From Bifidobacterium breve (GTDB taxonomy: Bacteria; Bacteroidota; Bacteroidia; Cytophagales; UBA9547), in NCBI GenBank assembly GCA_943325655.2, contig CALPQG020000079.1:1-8556 (forward strand): DNA of 8,556 nucleotides, in the 5' to 3' direction. The notes beneath the pieces were generated by a model that saw only the letters and a program-made list of their open reading frames with translations, searched no databases and had not been told where the DNA came from. Position numbers and translations under genes: made by a program. Below, piece after piece: positions 1 through 6,905 of this stretch; position 1 is the first letter of the stretch, and every line of letters starts with the position of its first letter.

Positions 1-39
1 CAGTGTACTAAATGCGGTTTTTAAGAATTGTTTTTTCAT
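1..39 (-). CDS. 5' end of a probable exported protein (partial)
   Basis: Only the first 13 codons are inside the window; the gene runs off the left edge on the minus strand. They read MKKQFLKTAFSTL: a lysine-rich start followed by the beginning of a hydrophobic stretch, as in a Sec signal peptide or lipoprotein leader. A very good Bacteroidota promoter lies about 60 bases upstream on the same strand (101-131), which supports this being a real gene start. The product cannot be identified from so little. It is transcribed in the same direction as the E1 gene to its right but with its own promoter, so it is probably a separate unit. Confidence 0.5.
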   Translation of the reverse strand, partial: MKKQFLKTAFSTL

Positions 40-100
40 GGTATAAAGGTTTTTTGTATAAATTTTTGTGAGCGTTTTATAGAGTTGTATGTCAATAAAA

Positions 101-131
101 CAAACTTAAACTTTATTTTATTAATTACAAA
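101..131 (-). promoter_or_regulatory. Bacteroidota-type promoter for the left partial gene
   Basis: Read on the minus strand, TTTG (131-128) is followed after exactly 19 bases by TAAGTTTG (108-101). This fits the -33 TTTG / -7 TAnnTTTG consensus of the Bacteroidota primary sigma factor with the usual spacing. Transcription would start near position 95, giving a leader of roughly 55 bases before the ATG at 39. It is the only promoter in the window where both halves are clear. Confidence 0.6.
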
Positions 132-278
132 ATTACAAGTATAAATACACTTACAGTATAGGAAAGAACAATAGATACAAACAATTGTAGTTGATTGGTA
201 TATATACAATGCTCATCTTTCTCTATTATTTACCGAACATCAATGAGGTTCTGTATAAACGAGTTGTTTTTTTAACGA

Positions 279-2657
279 TTAGTTGAATAATTCAGGAAAT
301 TTGCTCGGATTTGTTTCTGCCATCATTGCGTAAACAGTTTCGAAAACATCCTCAGCATTTGGTTTAGAGAAATAATCGCCATCACTAGAATAAGCTGGGC
401 GATGCGCTTTAGCAGAAATTGTTCTCGGCGCTGCGTCCAAATATTGATACGCACCTTGTTTCTCTAAAACATGTTGCATCATATAAGCGGAACCACCTCC
501 GGGTACGTCTTCATCTGCAAAAATCACCCTATTCGTTTTCTTCACTGACCCAACAATTTTATGATGAATATCAAAAGGCAATAAGGTTTGAACATCAACC
601 ACTTCGCAGGTAATTCCAAAGGCTAACAACTGATTTACCGCTTCCATCACTATCCTGCACATTGATCCATAAGTAACAATGGTAACATCATTTCCTTGAT
701 TGATTACTTCAGGAATTCCCAATGGAACCGTAAATTGACCAACGTTAGTTGGGATTTTTTCTTTTAGTCTATAACCATTCAAACACTCAATGATCAAAGC
801 GGTATCGTCGGACCGAAGCATGGTATTGTACATCCCTGCAGCCTGCGTCATGTTACGAGGTACCAAAACATAAATCCCTCTGATTGCTCCCAAAATCATA
901 CTGATAGGAGAACCGGAATGCCACACACCTTCTAAGCGATGTCCGCGAGTCCTGATAATCAATGGCGCTTTTTGTCCTCCTTTGGTACGGTATTGTAAAG
1001 TTGCCAAATCATCAGACATAATTTGTATGGCATAAAGCAAATAATCAAGGTATTGGATTTCAGCAATTGGTCTTAATCCTCTCAATGCGGTTCCTATTCC
1101 TTGCCCTATAATCGTCGTTTCACGAATTCCTGTATCGGTTACGCGTAACACACCATATTTTTCCTGAAGGCCTTGAAAAGCCTGATTCACATCTCCAATA
1201 TTCCCCACATCTTCTCCAAATGCCATCACTCTTGGATCCTGTTCAATGGCTTTATCGAAACAAGCACCCAGCACTTCTCTCCCATCCACTTCAGGAGTAT
1301 TTTCATCAAAAATAGCTGCGACCACAGGTACTTTTAACGCCGAATCAGATGATTCACTGTACAAATGAGAACTGTAAAGTTCTTCGCACTCTGCCTGAAT
1401 TTTAGTAATCCAGTCAAGCATCGCGGTTTTGGCAGGATGTTGAATGGTTCGAACTTCTCTTATTGCTTTACGCATTGCACGTAAAGAATCCATTCGGATT
1501 GGATTTAATGTTTTTTCTAAACCATCTTTAATCGTTAAAATGGCAGTATTGTTTAAAGCTTCTCCAGCTACTTTTAATATTTCAACTGCTTCAAGATGAG
1601 GCTTATCTACCCACGACCTAAAATCAATCCATGCTTCATTTTTTGCATTAATTACATTCTCTTTGGTGGCATTGTCAATGTCATCTAATTCAGCATCGTT
1701 GGCAAATCCTTGTTCAACAATCCACTCACGCATTTTTTTAATGCAATCATATTCTTTTTCCCAGTCGAGTCTTTTAGCTGATTTGTAACGTTCATGCGAA
1801 CCGGAAGAAGAATGTCCTAATGGTTGCGTGATTTCAGAAACATGCATCACAATTGGAACATGCTCTTCACGGCAAAGTTTAACGCTCTCTTGGTATACCC
1901 TGCACAATTCGGGATAATCCCAACCATTTACTTTATAAAGTTCACAGCCCGTTTCATAACTGGTTCTTTTAAACCCTTCCAACATTTCGGAAATATCACC
2001 TTTGGTAGTTTGGTATTCCTGAGGTACAGAAATACCATAACCATCATCCCAAACGGAAATGATCATTGGAATTTGCAATACCCCGGCAGCGTTTACCGCT
2101 TCAAAAAAAACACCTTCAGCGGTTGAAGCATTACCAATAGTTCCAAAAGCTACTTCATTTCCCTGGTGAGAAAAATCAGTAAACTGATGTAAATCTGAAT
2201 TTTGTCTATACAATTTCGAAGCATAAGCCAAACCAACCAAACGAGGCATTTGCGCGCCAGTACAAGAAATATCGGCGGTGGTGCTTTTTAAATCTGTCAG
2301 TTTTTTAAATTTCCCTTCTTCATCCAAAATTCTGGAAGCAAAGTGAACATTCATCAACCTTCCTCCTGAGGATGGCTCGTGCGCAAGGTCTGCATGGGCA
2401 TACAACTGTGCAAAAAATTGTTGCAAAGTCAATTCCCCAATGGCAAACATAAATGTTTGGTCACGGTAATAGCCAGACCTAAAATCACCTTTTTGAAAAA
2501 CTTTGGCCATGGCAATTTGAGGAATTTCTTTTCCATCCCCAAAAATCCCAAATTTGGCCTTCCCCATAAATACTTCTTTTCGACCAACAATACTTGCATG
2601 TCGGCTTTCACAAGCAATCCTAAAGTCGTTTAACACTTCTTCTTTGTTGAATGTCAT
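279..2657 (-). CDS. 2-oxoacid dehydrogenase E1 component, fused alpha and beta subunits
   Basis: This is the thiamine diphosphate-dependent E1 of a 2-oxoacid (branched-chain or pyruvate type) dehydrogenase complex. It decarboxylates the 2-oxoacid and passes the acyl group to the lipoyl group of E2 in the cytoplasm. Counting from an upstream TTG at 2684 (801 codons), residues about 15-330 are the E1-alpha half. The cofactor region is GNASTAEG (184-191) then VWDDGYGIS (211-219), and GHSSSG (290-295) lies in the active-site loop. Residues about 462-800 are the E1-beta half: FGEDVG (489-494) carries the glutamate expected to activate the cofactor, and a transketolase C-terminal domain begins near 665. 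The full length argues for one fused polypeptide. I prefer the ATG at 2657 (792 residues) over the TTG because TTG starts are rare in this group and the lost residues are low-complexity Ser/Thr; homologues may support the longer form. No E2 or E3 gene is adjacent. Substrate preference cannot be read from the sequence. Confidence 0.9.
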   Translation of the reverse strand: MTFNKEEVLNDFRIACESRHASIVGRKEVFMGKAKFGIFGDGKEIPQIAMAKVFQKGDFRSGYYRDQTFMFAIGELTLQQFFAQLYAHADLAHEPSSGGRLMNVHFASRILDEEGKFKKLTDLKSTTADISCTGAQMPRLVGLAYASKLYRQNSDLHQFTDFSHQGNEVAFGTIGNASTAEGVFFEAVNAAGVLQIPMIISVWDDGYGISVPQEYQTTKGDISEMLEGFKRTSYETGCELYKVNGWDYPELCRVYQESVKLCREEHVPIVMHVSEITQPLGHSSSGSHERYKSAKRLDWEKEYDCIKKMREWIVEQGFANDAELDDIDNATKENVINAKNEAWIDFRSWVDKPHLEAVEILKVAGEALNNTAILTIKDGLEKTLNPIRMDSLRAMRKAIREVRTIQHPAKTAMLDWITKIQAECEELYSSHLYSESSDSALKVPVVAAIFDENTPEVDGREVLGACFDKAIEQDPRVMAFGEDVGNIGDVNQAFQGLQEKYGVLRVTDTGIRETTIIGQGIGTALRGLRPIAEIQYLDYLLYAIQIMSDDLATLQYRTKGGQKAPLIIRTRGHRLEGVWHSGSPISMILGAIRGIYVLVPRNMTQAAGMYNTMLRSDDTALIIECLNGYRLKEKIPTNVGQFTVPLGIPEVINQGNDVTIVTYGSMCRIVMEAVNQLLAFGITCEVVDVQTLLPFDIHHKIVGSVKKTNRVIFADEDVPGGGSAYMMQHVLEKQGAYQYLDAAPRTISAKAHRPAYSSDGDYFSKPNAEDVFETVYAMMAETNPSKFPELFN

Positions 2658-2714
2658 GGTCGAATTTGAGGTGGAGGTTTCCAATAGCTTATTTTTTTAT
2701 AGGGTTATGAACTT

Positions 2715-2722
2715 CAAAAATA
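2715..2722 (-). promoter_or_regulatory. Putative -7 element for the E1 gene
   Basis: On the minus strand the sequence is TATTTTTG, a full match to TAnnTTTG, about 30 bases before the TTG and 57 bases before the ATG candidate start of the E1 gene. No convincing TTTG is seen at the -33 spacing, so the call rests on one half of the promoter. Confidence 0.4.
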
Positions 2723-2789
2723 AGCAATAAAAGATGATAATAGAATGTTTGTTTTCTATTTTTCTAAATTGGGTATGGGTTACTTGAAC

Positions 2790-2830
2790 TTAAGATTCTT
2801 AATTTGAATGTTTTTATTTTAGAATCTTAT
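2790..2830. repeat. Palindrome and inverted repeat, candidate operator
   Basis: TTAAGATTCTTAA (2790-2802) is a perfect 13-base palindrome around a central T. A diverged copy, TTTAGAATCTTAT, sits at 2818-2830, 28 bases away centre to centre. TAAGATTCT (2791-2799) and AGAATCTTA (2821-2829) can also pair as a 9-base stem with a 21-base loop. Lack of a T tract and of a GC-rich stem argues against a terminator. A dimeric regulator's double site between divergent genes is the simplest reading, but no regulator is encoded nearby. Confidence 0.4.
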
Positions 2831-2951
2831 TATTTTCACGAAAAACAGTACACATTTTAAACCAGATAACCATTTTGACAGGTAAATATTTTATTAATTC
2901 CACCCCATAGCTAAATTGCAAATCATTATTGACTTAAATGTTAAATTGAAG

Positions 2952-2990
2952 ATACACTATAAATATACACTAAAAACATACACCAAATAT
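2952..2990. repeat. Three 13-base direct repeats
   Basis: ATACACTA (2952), ATACACTA (2965) and ATACACCA (2978) recur with an exact 13-base step; the intervening five bases are A/T-rich and differ between units. They lie about 170 bases upstream of the promoter of the gene at 3189. Short, regularly phased repeats like these are often protein-binding sites, though 13 bases is not a whole number of helical turns. No origin or plasmid features accompany them. Confidence 0.4.
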
Positions 2991-3153
2991 CCCCAAATGG
3001 ATTTCAAAAGTTCTCCTTATGATTAACAAAAAAATACCTATGAAATATTTCAACAACATTTTAACGTATTTTAAAGATATGTAAAACCAAAAAATATTTT
3101 TTTATTGTACACAATATATAGCTCAAAAAACTCAGAAATGTACTCAGATTTTG

Positions 3154-3161
3154 TATTTTTG
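3154..3161 (+). promoter_or_regulatory. Putative -7 element for the 469-residue gene
   Basis: TATTTTTG matches TAnnTTTG and ends 27 bases before the ATG at 3189, a typical distance for this phylum. A TTTG at the -33 spacing is not evident. Confidence 0.5.
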
Positions 3162-3188
3162 GACAAATTGAATTAAACACAAATTTTT

Positions 3189-4598
3189 ATGGCCATTGAA
3201 CTAAACGAGCAAACCCCAAGACATAAAGCCTTACAAATAAATCTTGATACCCGCACGTATGGAACATTTGCGGAAATAGGTGCTGGTCAAGAAGTTGCAG
3301 CTTTATTTTTTAAAGCCGGAGCAGCTTCAGGTACTATTGCCAAAACCATGTCAGCGTATGACATGACCTTTTCAGATGCAATCTATGGCAAAGAAGAAAG
3401 TGGGCGGTATGTGTGCGAAAGCCGTCTTGAAAAAATGCTCAGGAAAGAATACACTTTACTCGAAGACAGGTTAAAAGCCGTAAGACCTGACGACACTTTA
3501 TTTTTTGCAATGGCAGACACCGTGGTTTGTCTCAATTTTAACAAAACAAATCAAGGTCATGGCTGGCTTGGTGTAAGGTTTCAGTTGGAACCAAACTCCC
3601 CTCCTAACGACCTGGTTGTACATGTAAAAATGTTGGATACCGACTCCGCACTGCAACAACAAACGATAGGTATTTTAGGCGTTAACATGGTGTATGCTTG
3701 TTTTTACTACAACGAAACACCAGAACAAATGATGATTTCATTGATGGACAATTTAGGTCCTGAAAGAATTGAAATTGACATGTTTAAACTTACCGGACCA
3801 AACTTTAAAGGCGTTGACAACCGCTTAATGGCCCTAAAATTGGTTAAAAATGGATTGACTAATGCAGCGCTCTTTTCTCCCAAAGGAGAAGTATTACAAC
3901 CCTCTGAAGCACTTTACAAAAAAAACATATTGGTAACTAGAGGGCGTTTTCGTCCGCTGACCAAAGTCAATGAAGACATGTTTGAAAAGTCCTACCAACA
4001 ATTCAAAAATGAAACTTCAGTACATGGTGAACCCATTATTGAACTGGCAGAACTTACCCTGATCAGTTTAAGAGAAGAAAATGATGAAATCAATGAAAAG
4101 GATTTCCTAGACCGTGCAGACATACTGTGTGCCACAGGTAAAAATGTTTTGATTTCCAATTACCATGAATATTACAGACTGGTGACTTACCTGTCTCAAT
4201 ATTCAAAACTAAAAATCGGCATAGTACTCGGAATGCCAAGTTTATCTCAAATATTTAACGAGAAATTTTATGCCAACCTTAAAGGTGGAATTTTAGAATC
4301 ATTTGCACAACTGTTTAGCCGTAATGTAAAACTCTATATTTACCCGACTTTAAACAAAGATTTCAGTCCAATAACCAGCGGAAGAGATTATAAACTTCCA
4401 GCGAATCTGATTGATTTGTATGAATACCTTTGGGTAAATGACAAGATTGAAGACATCTCCAATCCAAACGTTGAAAACCTGGGAATTTATTCTGATGAAG
4501 TACTCAAACTCATTCACGAGAGAAATCCTTCATGGGAAAAGTACGTCCCTAAACACGTTGCAGAAGCCATTAAAGAAAAACATTTATTTGGTTATTAA
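3189..4598 (+). CDS. Conserved cytoplasmic protein of unknown function (469 aa)
   Basis: I recognise the family by its N-terminal block (KALQINLD near residues 13-20, then GTFAEIGAGQEVA at 25-37) and by AYDMTFSDAIYG at 56-67, but its function is not known to me. From memory, relatives carry labels such as nicotinate-nucleotide adenylyltransferase or TonB-dependent receptor. Neither is supported here: there is no nucleotidyltransferase HxGH signature near the N-terminus, and no signal peptide, TonB box or beta-barrel pattern. The chain has no membrane segment and a mixed soluble composition. The Gly-rich GTFAEIGAGQE block could bind a nucleotide or cofactor, but that is inference. The ATG at 3189 follows a TAnnTTTG element by 27 bases, and the next in-frame Met would remove the conserved block. 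asnS follows 102 bases downstream in the same direction without a clear promoter of its own, so the two may share a transcript. Confidence 0.85.
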   Translation: MAIELNEQTPRHKALQINLDTRTYGTFAEIGAGQEVAALFFKAGAASGTIAKTMSAYDMTFSDAIYGKEESGRYVCESRLEKMLRKEYTLLEDRLKAVRPDDTLFFAMADTVVCLNFNKTNQGHGWLGVRFQLEPNSPPNDLVVHVKMLDTDSALQQQTIGILGVNMVYACFYYNETPEQMMISLMDNLGPERIEIDMFKLTGPNFKGVDNRLMALKLVKNGLTNAALFSPKGEVLQPSEALYKKNILVTRGRFRPLTKVNEDMFEKSYQQFKNETSVHGEPIIELAELTLISLREENDEINEKDFLDRADILCATGKNVLISNYHEYYRLVTYLSQYSKLKIGIVLGMPSLSQIFNEKFYANLKGGILESFAQLFSRNVKLYIYPTLNKDFSPITSGRDYKLPANLIDLYEYLWVNDKIEDISNPNVENLGIYSDEVLKLIHERNPSWEKYVPKHVAEAIKEKHLFGY

Positions 4599-4629
4599 CC
4601 CAATACTATGTTTAACAAAAAACTCTTTT

Positions 4630-4669
4630 GAATGAATCATTCTAAGTGCATCCAAACTTAAAAAAGTTT
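4630..4669. repeat. Two small inverted repeats in the asnS leader
   Basis: GAATGA-A-TCATTC (4630-4642) is a 13-base palindrome, and AAACTT-AAAA-AAGTTT (4654-4669) is a 6-base stem with a four-base loop. Both lie in the 102-base gap before asnS. The second is too AT-rich to act as a strong terminator. No T-box or other known tRNA-sensing leader is visible. Their role, if any, could be an operator or a weak processing or attenuation site. Confidence 0.3.
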
Positions 4670-4700
4670 AAGCCTACTGATTAAGCCCAAACACAACGCA

Positions 4701-6140
4701 ATGAAAAGGACAAAAATTAAAGCTTTATTAACTTCCACAGCTTTCGGCGAGGAAGTAGTTGTCAAAGGCTGGGTGAGAACAAAAAGAGAAAACAAAGAAA
4801 TTGCATTCATTGCATTGAACGATGGCTCCATCATTACCAATATTCAAATTGTAGTTGATGTTGCCAATTTTAATGAAACCATACTCAAACAAATCACTAC
4901 AGGAGCGGCAATTTCAGTAACAGGAAAACTCATCGCATCAGGAGGAAAAGGACAATCGGTAGAAATTCAGGCTACTGAAATTGAAGTTTATGGACTTGCC
5001 GACCCTGAAAAATATCCATTACAACCCAAGGAACATTCCTTGGAATTTTTAAGAGAAATTGCCCACCTGCGTCCAAGAACAAATACTTTCAGTGCCATTT
5101 TAAGAATTAGGAATACCATGGCTTTTGGCATCCACAAATTTTTTAACGAAAGAGGTTTTGTGTATTTACATACCCCAATCTTAACGGCTTCTGATTGTGA
5201 AGGCGCTGGAGAAATGTTCAGGGTGACCACTTTAGACCCAATCAAACCTCCGCTTACTGATGTAGGAACAGTAAACTACAAAGAAGACTTTTTTGGGCGT
5301 CAGGCAAATTTAACCGTTTCAGGGCAGCTCGAAGGAGAATTGGGTGCCATGGCGCTTTCAGAAATTTATACTTTCGGCCCAACATTTCGTGCCGAAAATT
5401 CAAATACTGCGCGTCATTTAGCTGAATTTTGGATGGTAGAACCTGAAATTGCCTTTGCCGATCTTGAAGACAATATGAACCTAGCGGAAGATTTTTTAAA
5501 ATATTTGATCCACGAAGCGTTGGAAAATTGTCAGGAAGATTTGGCATTTCTTGACCAAAGATTTACCAAAGAAGAAAGCAAGAAAAAACAAGAAGACCGC
5601 AGCGAATGGGGCTTGATCGAAAAGCTCAAAATTGTACTCGAAAACAACTTTGAGCGCCTTACCTATACCGAAGCTGTAAAAATACTGGTAGATTCTAAAC
5701 CAAATAAGAAAGGACAATTCAAATACCCTATCAGTTGGGGGACGGATTTGCAATCAGAACACGAGCGTTACCTGGTCGAAAAACATTTCAAAAAACCGGT
5801 AATCTTAACCAACTATCCACGCGAAATCAAATCGTTCTACATGAAACTGGACGAAGATGGAAAAACCGTGCGCGCGATGGATGTATTGTTTCCTGGAATT
5901 GGCGAAATCATTGGCGGTTCTCAAAGAGAAGAAGATTTGGACAAACTTGTCATGAGAATGAAAGAAGTTGGTTTAAAAGAAGAAGACCTTTGGTGGTACC
6001 TCGACACCCGTAAATTCGGCACTTGCCCTCATAGCGGATTTGGACTTGGCTTTGAAAGACTTATTTTGTTCATCACCGGAATGGGGAATATCAGGGATGT
6101 TATCCCATTTCCAAGGACCCCTCAAAATTGTGAATTTTAA
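4701..6140 (+). CDS. asnS: Asparaginyl-tRNA synthetase
   Basis: This class IIb aminoacyl-tRNA synthetase charges tRNA-Asn with asparagine in the cytoplasm, using ATP. Residues about 17-98 form the OB-fold anticodon-binding domain (VVVKGWVRTKRENKEIAFIALNDG region). The catalytic domain follows: motif 1 around 147-161 (FFNERGFVYLHTPIL), motif 2 with FRAE at 229-232, and motif 3 GFGLGFERL at 446-454. The C-terminus (FPRTPQNCEF) is AsnRS-like, and the chain lacks the large GAD insertion of bacterial AspRS. At 479 residues it is close to the family length, with a charged segment near 284-305. All motifs look intact. The ATG at 4701 precedes a normal N-terminus. The gene end is notable because its last bases are repeated downstream of vapC (6805-6847). 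Confidence 0.97.
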   Translation: MKRTKIKALLTSTAFGEEVVVKGWVRTKRENKEIAFIALNDGSIITNIQIVVDVANFNETILKQITTGAAISVTGKLIASGGKGQSVEIQATEIEVYGLADPEKYPLQPKEHSLEFLREIAHLRPRTNTFSAILRIRNTMAFGIHKFFNERGFVYLHTPILTASDCEGAGEMFRVTTLDPIKPPLTDVGTVNYKEDFFGRQANLTVSGQLEGELGAMALSEIYTFGPTFRAENSNTARHLAEFWMVEPEIAFADLEDNMNLAEDFLKYLIHEALENCQEDLAFLDQRFTKEESKKKQEDRSEWGLIEKLKIVLENNFERLTYTEAVKILVDSKPNKKGQFKYPISWGTDLQSEHERYLVEKHFKKPVILTNYPREIKSFYMKLDEDGKTVRAMDVLFPGIGEIIGGSQREEDLDKLVMRMKEVGLKEEDLWWYLDTRKFGTCPHSGFGLGFERLILFITGMGNIRDVIPFPRTPQNCEF

Positions 6141-6144
6141 AATA
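6102..6144 (+). repeat. Left direct repeat: 3' end of asnS
   Basis: The last 39 bases of asnS plus four bases beyond its stop match 6805-6847 at 39 of 43 positions, with a constant offset of 703. The four mismatches (6116, 6118, 6119, 6121) are clustered; the final 21 positions, including the stop codon, are identical. This copy encodes the conserved RTPQNCEF end and is the functional one. It marks the left edge of the vapBC cassette. Confidence 0.85.
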
Positions 6145-6259
6145 TTTATATATTCGCAATTCAGATAACACTTACTAATTCACCGATAAAAGACGGTAGA
6201 GTTGTAACTTGTAACCTTTATTAGTATCGTTATTATATACTGTTACCCAAATTTATTTG

Positions 6260-6267
6260 TATTTTTG
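6260..6267 (+). promoter_or_regulatory. Putative -7 element for vapBC
   Basis: TATTTTTG matches TAnnTTTG and ends 15 bases before the ATG at 6283. Transcription would begin around 6274, leaving a leader of about ten bases. The element covers the upstream in-frame TTG at 6265, which is why that codon is unlikely to be the start of vapB. Confidence 0.5.
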
Positions 6268-6282
6268 CTAAAACATTTATCT

Positions 6283-6447
6283 ATGGTTGTGATTATTAAA
6301 ACGTTAGCAGATATCAAGCATATCAAAAATCAACTATCCAAAATTAATAATATTAAAGCATTCAATGCTCAGAAATTTTGTGGTGTTGTAAAGCTTAAAT
6401 CTTCTCCTATTGATATTCAAAATAAGTTAAGGGATGAGTGGAACTAA
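6283..6447 (+). CDS. VapB-like antitoxin
   Basis: A 54-residue protein encoded immediately upstream of, and overlapping by 14 bases, the PIN-domain toxin gene. The C-terminal part (KFCGVVKLKS at 31-40, then IQNKLRDEWN at 45-54) resembles the toxin-binding tail of short Bacteroidota antitoxins that precede PIN toxins. The N-terminal part (MVVIIKTLADIKHIKNQLSK) could form a strand and helix for dimerisation or DNA binding, but I see no definite fold signature. Its role would be to bind and neutralise the toxin and probably repress the shared promoter. The ATG at 6283 is chosen over an in-frame TTG at 6265 because the TTG lies inside the -7 promoter element. Function rests mainly on gene order, size and overlap. 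Confidence 0.7.
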   Translation: MVVIIKTLADIKHIKNQLSKINNIKAFNAQKFCGVVKLKSSPIDIQNKLRDEWN

Positions 6448-6805
6448 GTTATTAATAGATACCAATATTGCTTTATATTTATTGGGAGGTAACCAAACAA
6501 TACAAGCAGTATTAGATAAAAACACAATTTTCATCTCTTTTATTACTCAACTTGAATTGTTGGGTTATAAGGGAATTACAGATTTAGAAAAAAATCAAAT
6601 TAAAAACTTTATTAAAGATTGTGTTATAATTGATATTAATGACGAAATCAAAATTAAAACAATTGAAATTAAAGAAAAAGTAACCATTAAGTTACCAGAT
6701 GCAATTATTGCTGCAACATCAATAGTTTTTGATTTACCATTACTTTCTGCAGATAAGGGTTTAATAAAAATAGAGCACCTTAACTTGATACTTTTTGAAG
6801 ATTAA
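6434..6805 (+). CDS. VapC-type PIN-domain toxin (endoribonuclease)
   Basis: This 123-residue protein is a single PIN domain, the Mg-dependent ribonuclease fold of VapC toxins, which typically cut tRNA or rRNA when not held by the antitoxin. The expected acidic residues are all present: D9 in LLIDTNIAL, E41 in ITQLELLGY, D89 in LPDAIIAATS and D107 in LLSADKGL. The toxin therefore looks intact and active. The ATG lies inside the end of vapB (14-base overlap), indicating translational coupling. The gene is visibly more AT-rich and richer in Ile/Lys codons than asnS, in keeping with acquisition by transfer. Its TAA stop ends on the first base of the right copy of the asnS 3' repeat, so the cassette joint is at the very end of the gene. 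The RNA target cannot be predicted from sequence. Confidence 0.88.
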   Translation: MSGTKLLIDTNIALYLLGGNQTIQAVLDKNTIFISFITQLELLGYKGITDLEKNQIKNFIKDCVIIDINDEIKIKTIEIKEKVTIKLPDAIIAATSIVFDLPLLSADKGLIKIEHLNLILFED

Positions 6806-6847
6806 TCCCATTTCCAAGAATACTTCAAAATTGTGAATTTTAAAATA
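6805..6847 (+). repeat. Right direct repeat: displaced copy of the asnS 3' end
   Basis: This untranslated copy of the asnS terminus would read IPFPR-IL-QNCEF-stop in the asnS frame, where asnS has RTP-QNCEF. The Thr-Pro to Ile-Leu change and synonymous Arg change show that it no longer codes. It lies between vapC and the lipoprotein promoter. It is best explained as the old gene end left behind when a cassette inserted at the asnS 3' end, or as a segment carried by the cassette. Confidence 0.8.
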
Positions 6848-6869
6848 GGGATAAATAATAATCCAACGC

Positions 6870-6877
6870 TATATTTG
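6870..6877 (+). promoter_or_regulatory. Putative -7 element for the lipoprotein gene
   Basis: TATATTTG matches TAnnTTTG and ends 28 bases before the ATG at 6906. It lies outside the asnS-end repeat, so the lipoprotein gene keeps its own promoter regardless of the vapBC insertion. No clear -33 partner. Confidence 0.45.
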
Positions 6878-6905
6878 CTATTCAATTAACTAAACTAAAT
6901 ATATA

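Larger units (their letters stand above)
2685..3188. other. Divergent intergenic spacer with regulatory-looking repeats
   Basis: This 504-base AT-rich gap separates the minus-strand E1 gene from the plus-strand gene at 3189. It holds a -7 element for each gene, a palindromic box with a diverged second copy (2790-2830), and three direct repeats with a 13-base period (2952-2990). I see no credible coding sequence in it; the only short ORF of note, at 3040-3084, is 14 codons long. I also see no tRNA or structured RNA. The promoters lie near the two ends, leaving about 430 bases between them that are unexplained except for these repeats. Confidence 0.6.

Noticed and set aside
132..278. Terminator or small RNA downstream of the E1 gene
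   Set aside because: AT-rich sequence with only a poor imperfect hairpin near 138-154; nothing distinguishes it from background.
1824..2126. Plus-strand 100-codon frame inside the E1 gene
   Set aside because: It lies opposite a strongly conserved E1-alpha region and shows no protein features of its own; it is a shadow frame, like the other long frames opposite E1, asnS and the Rpn gene.
3040..3084. Short plus-strand frame MKYFNNILTYFKDM in the divergent spacer
   Set aside because: Only 14 codons, with no promoter element or conservation evidence.
4599..4700. T-box or other tRNA-sensing leader before asnS
   Set aside because: Only 102 bases are available, there is no T-box consensus or terminator/antiterminator pair, and such leaders are not typical of Bacteroidota.
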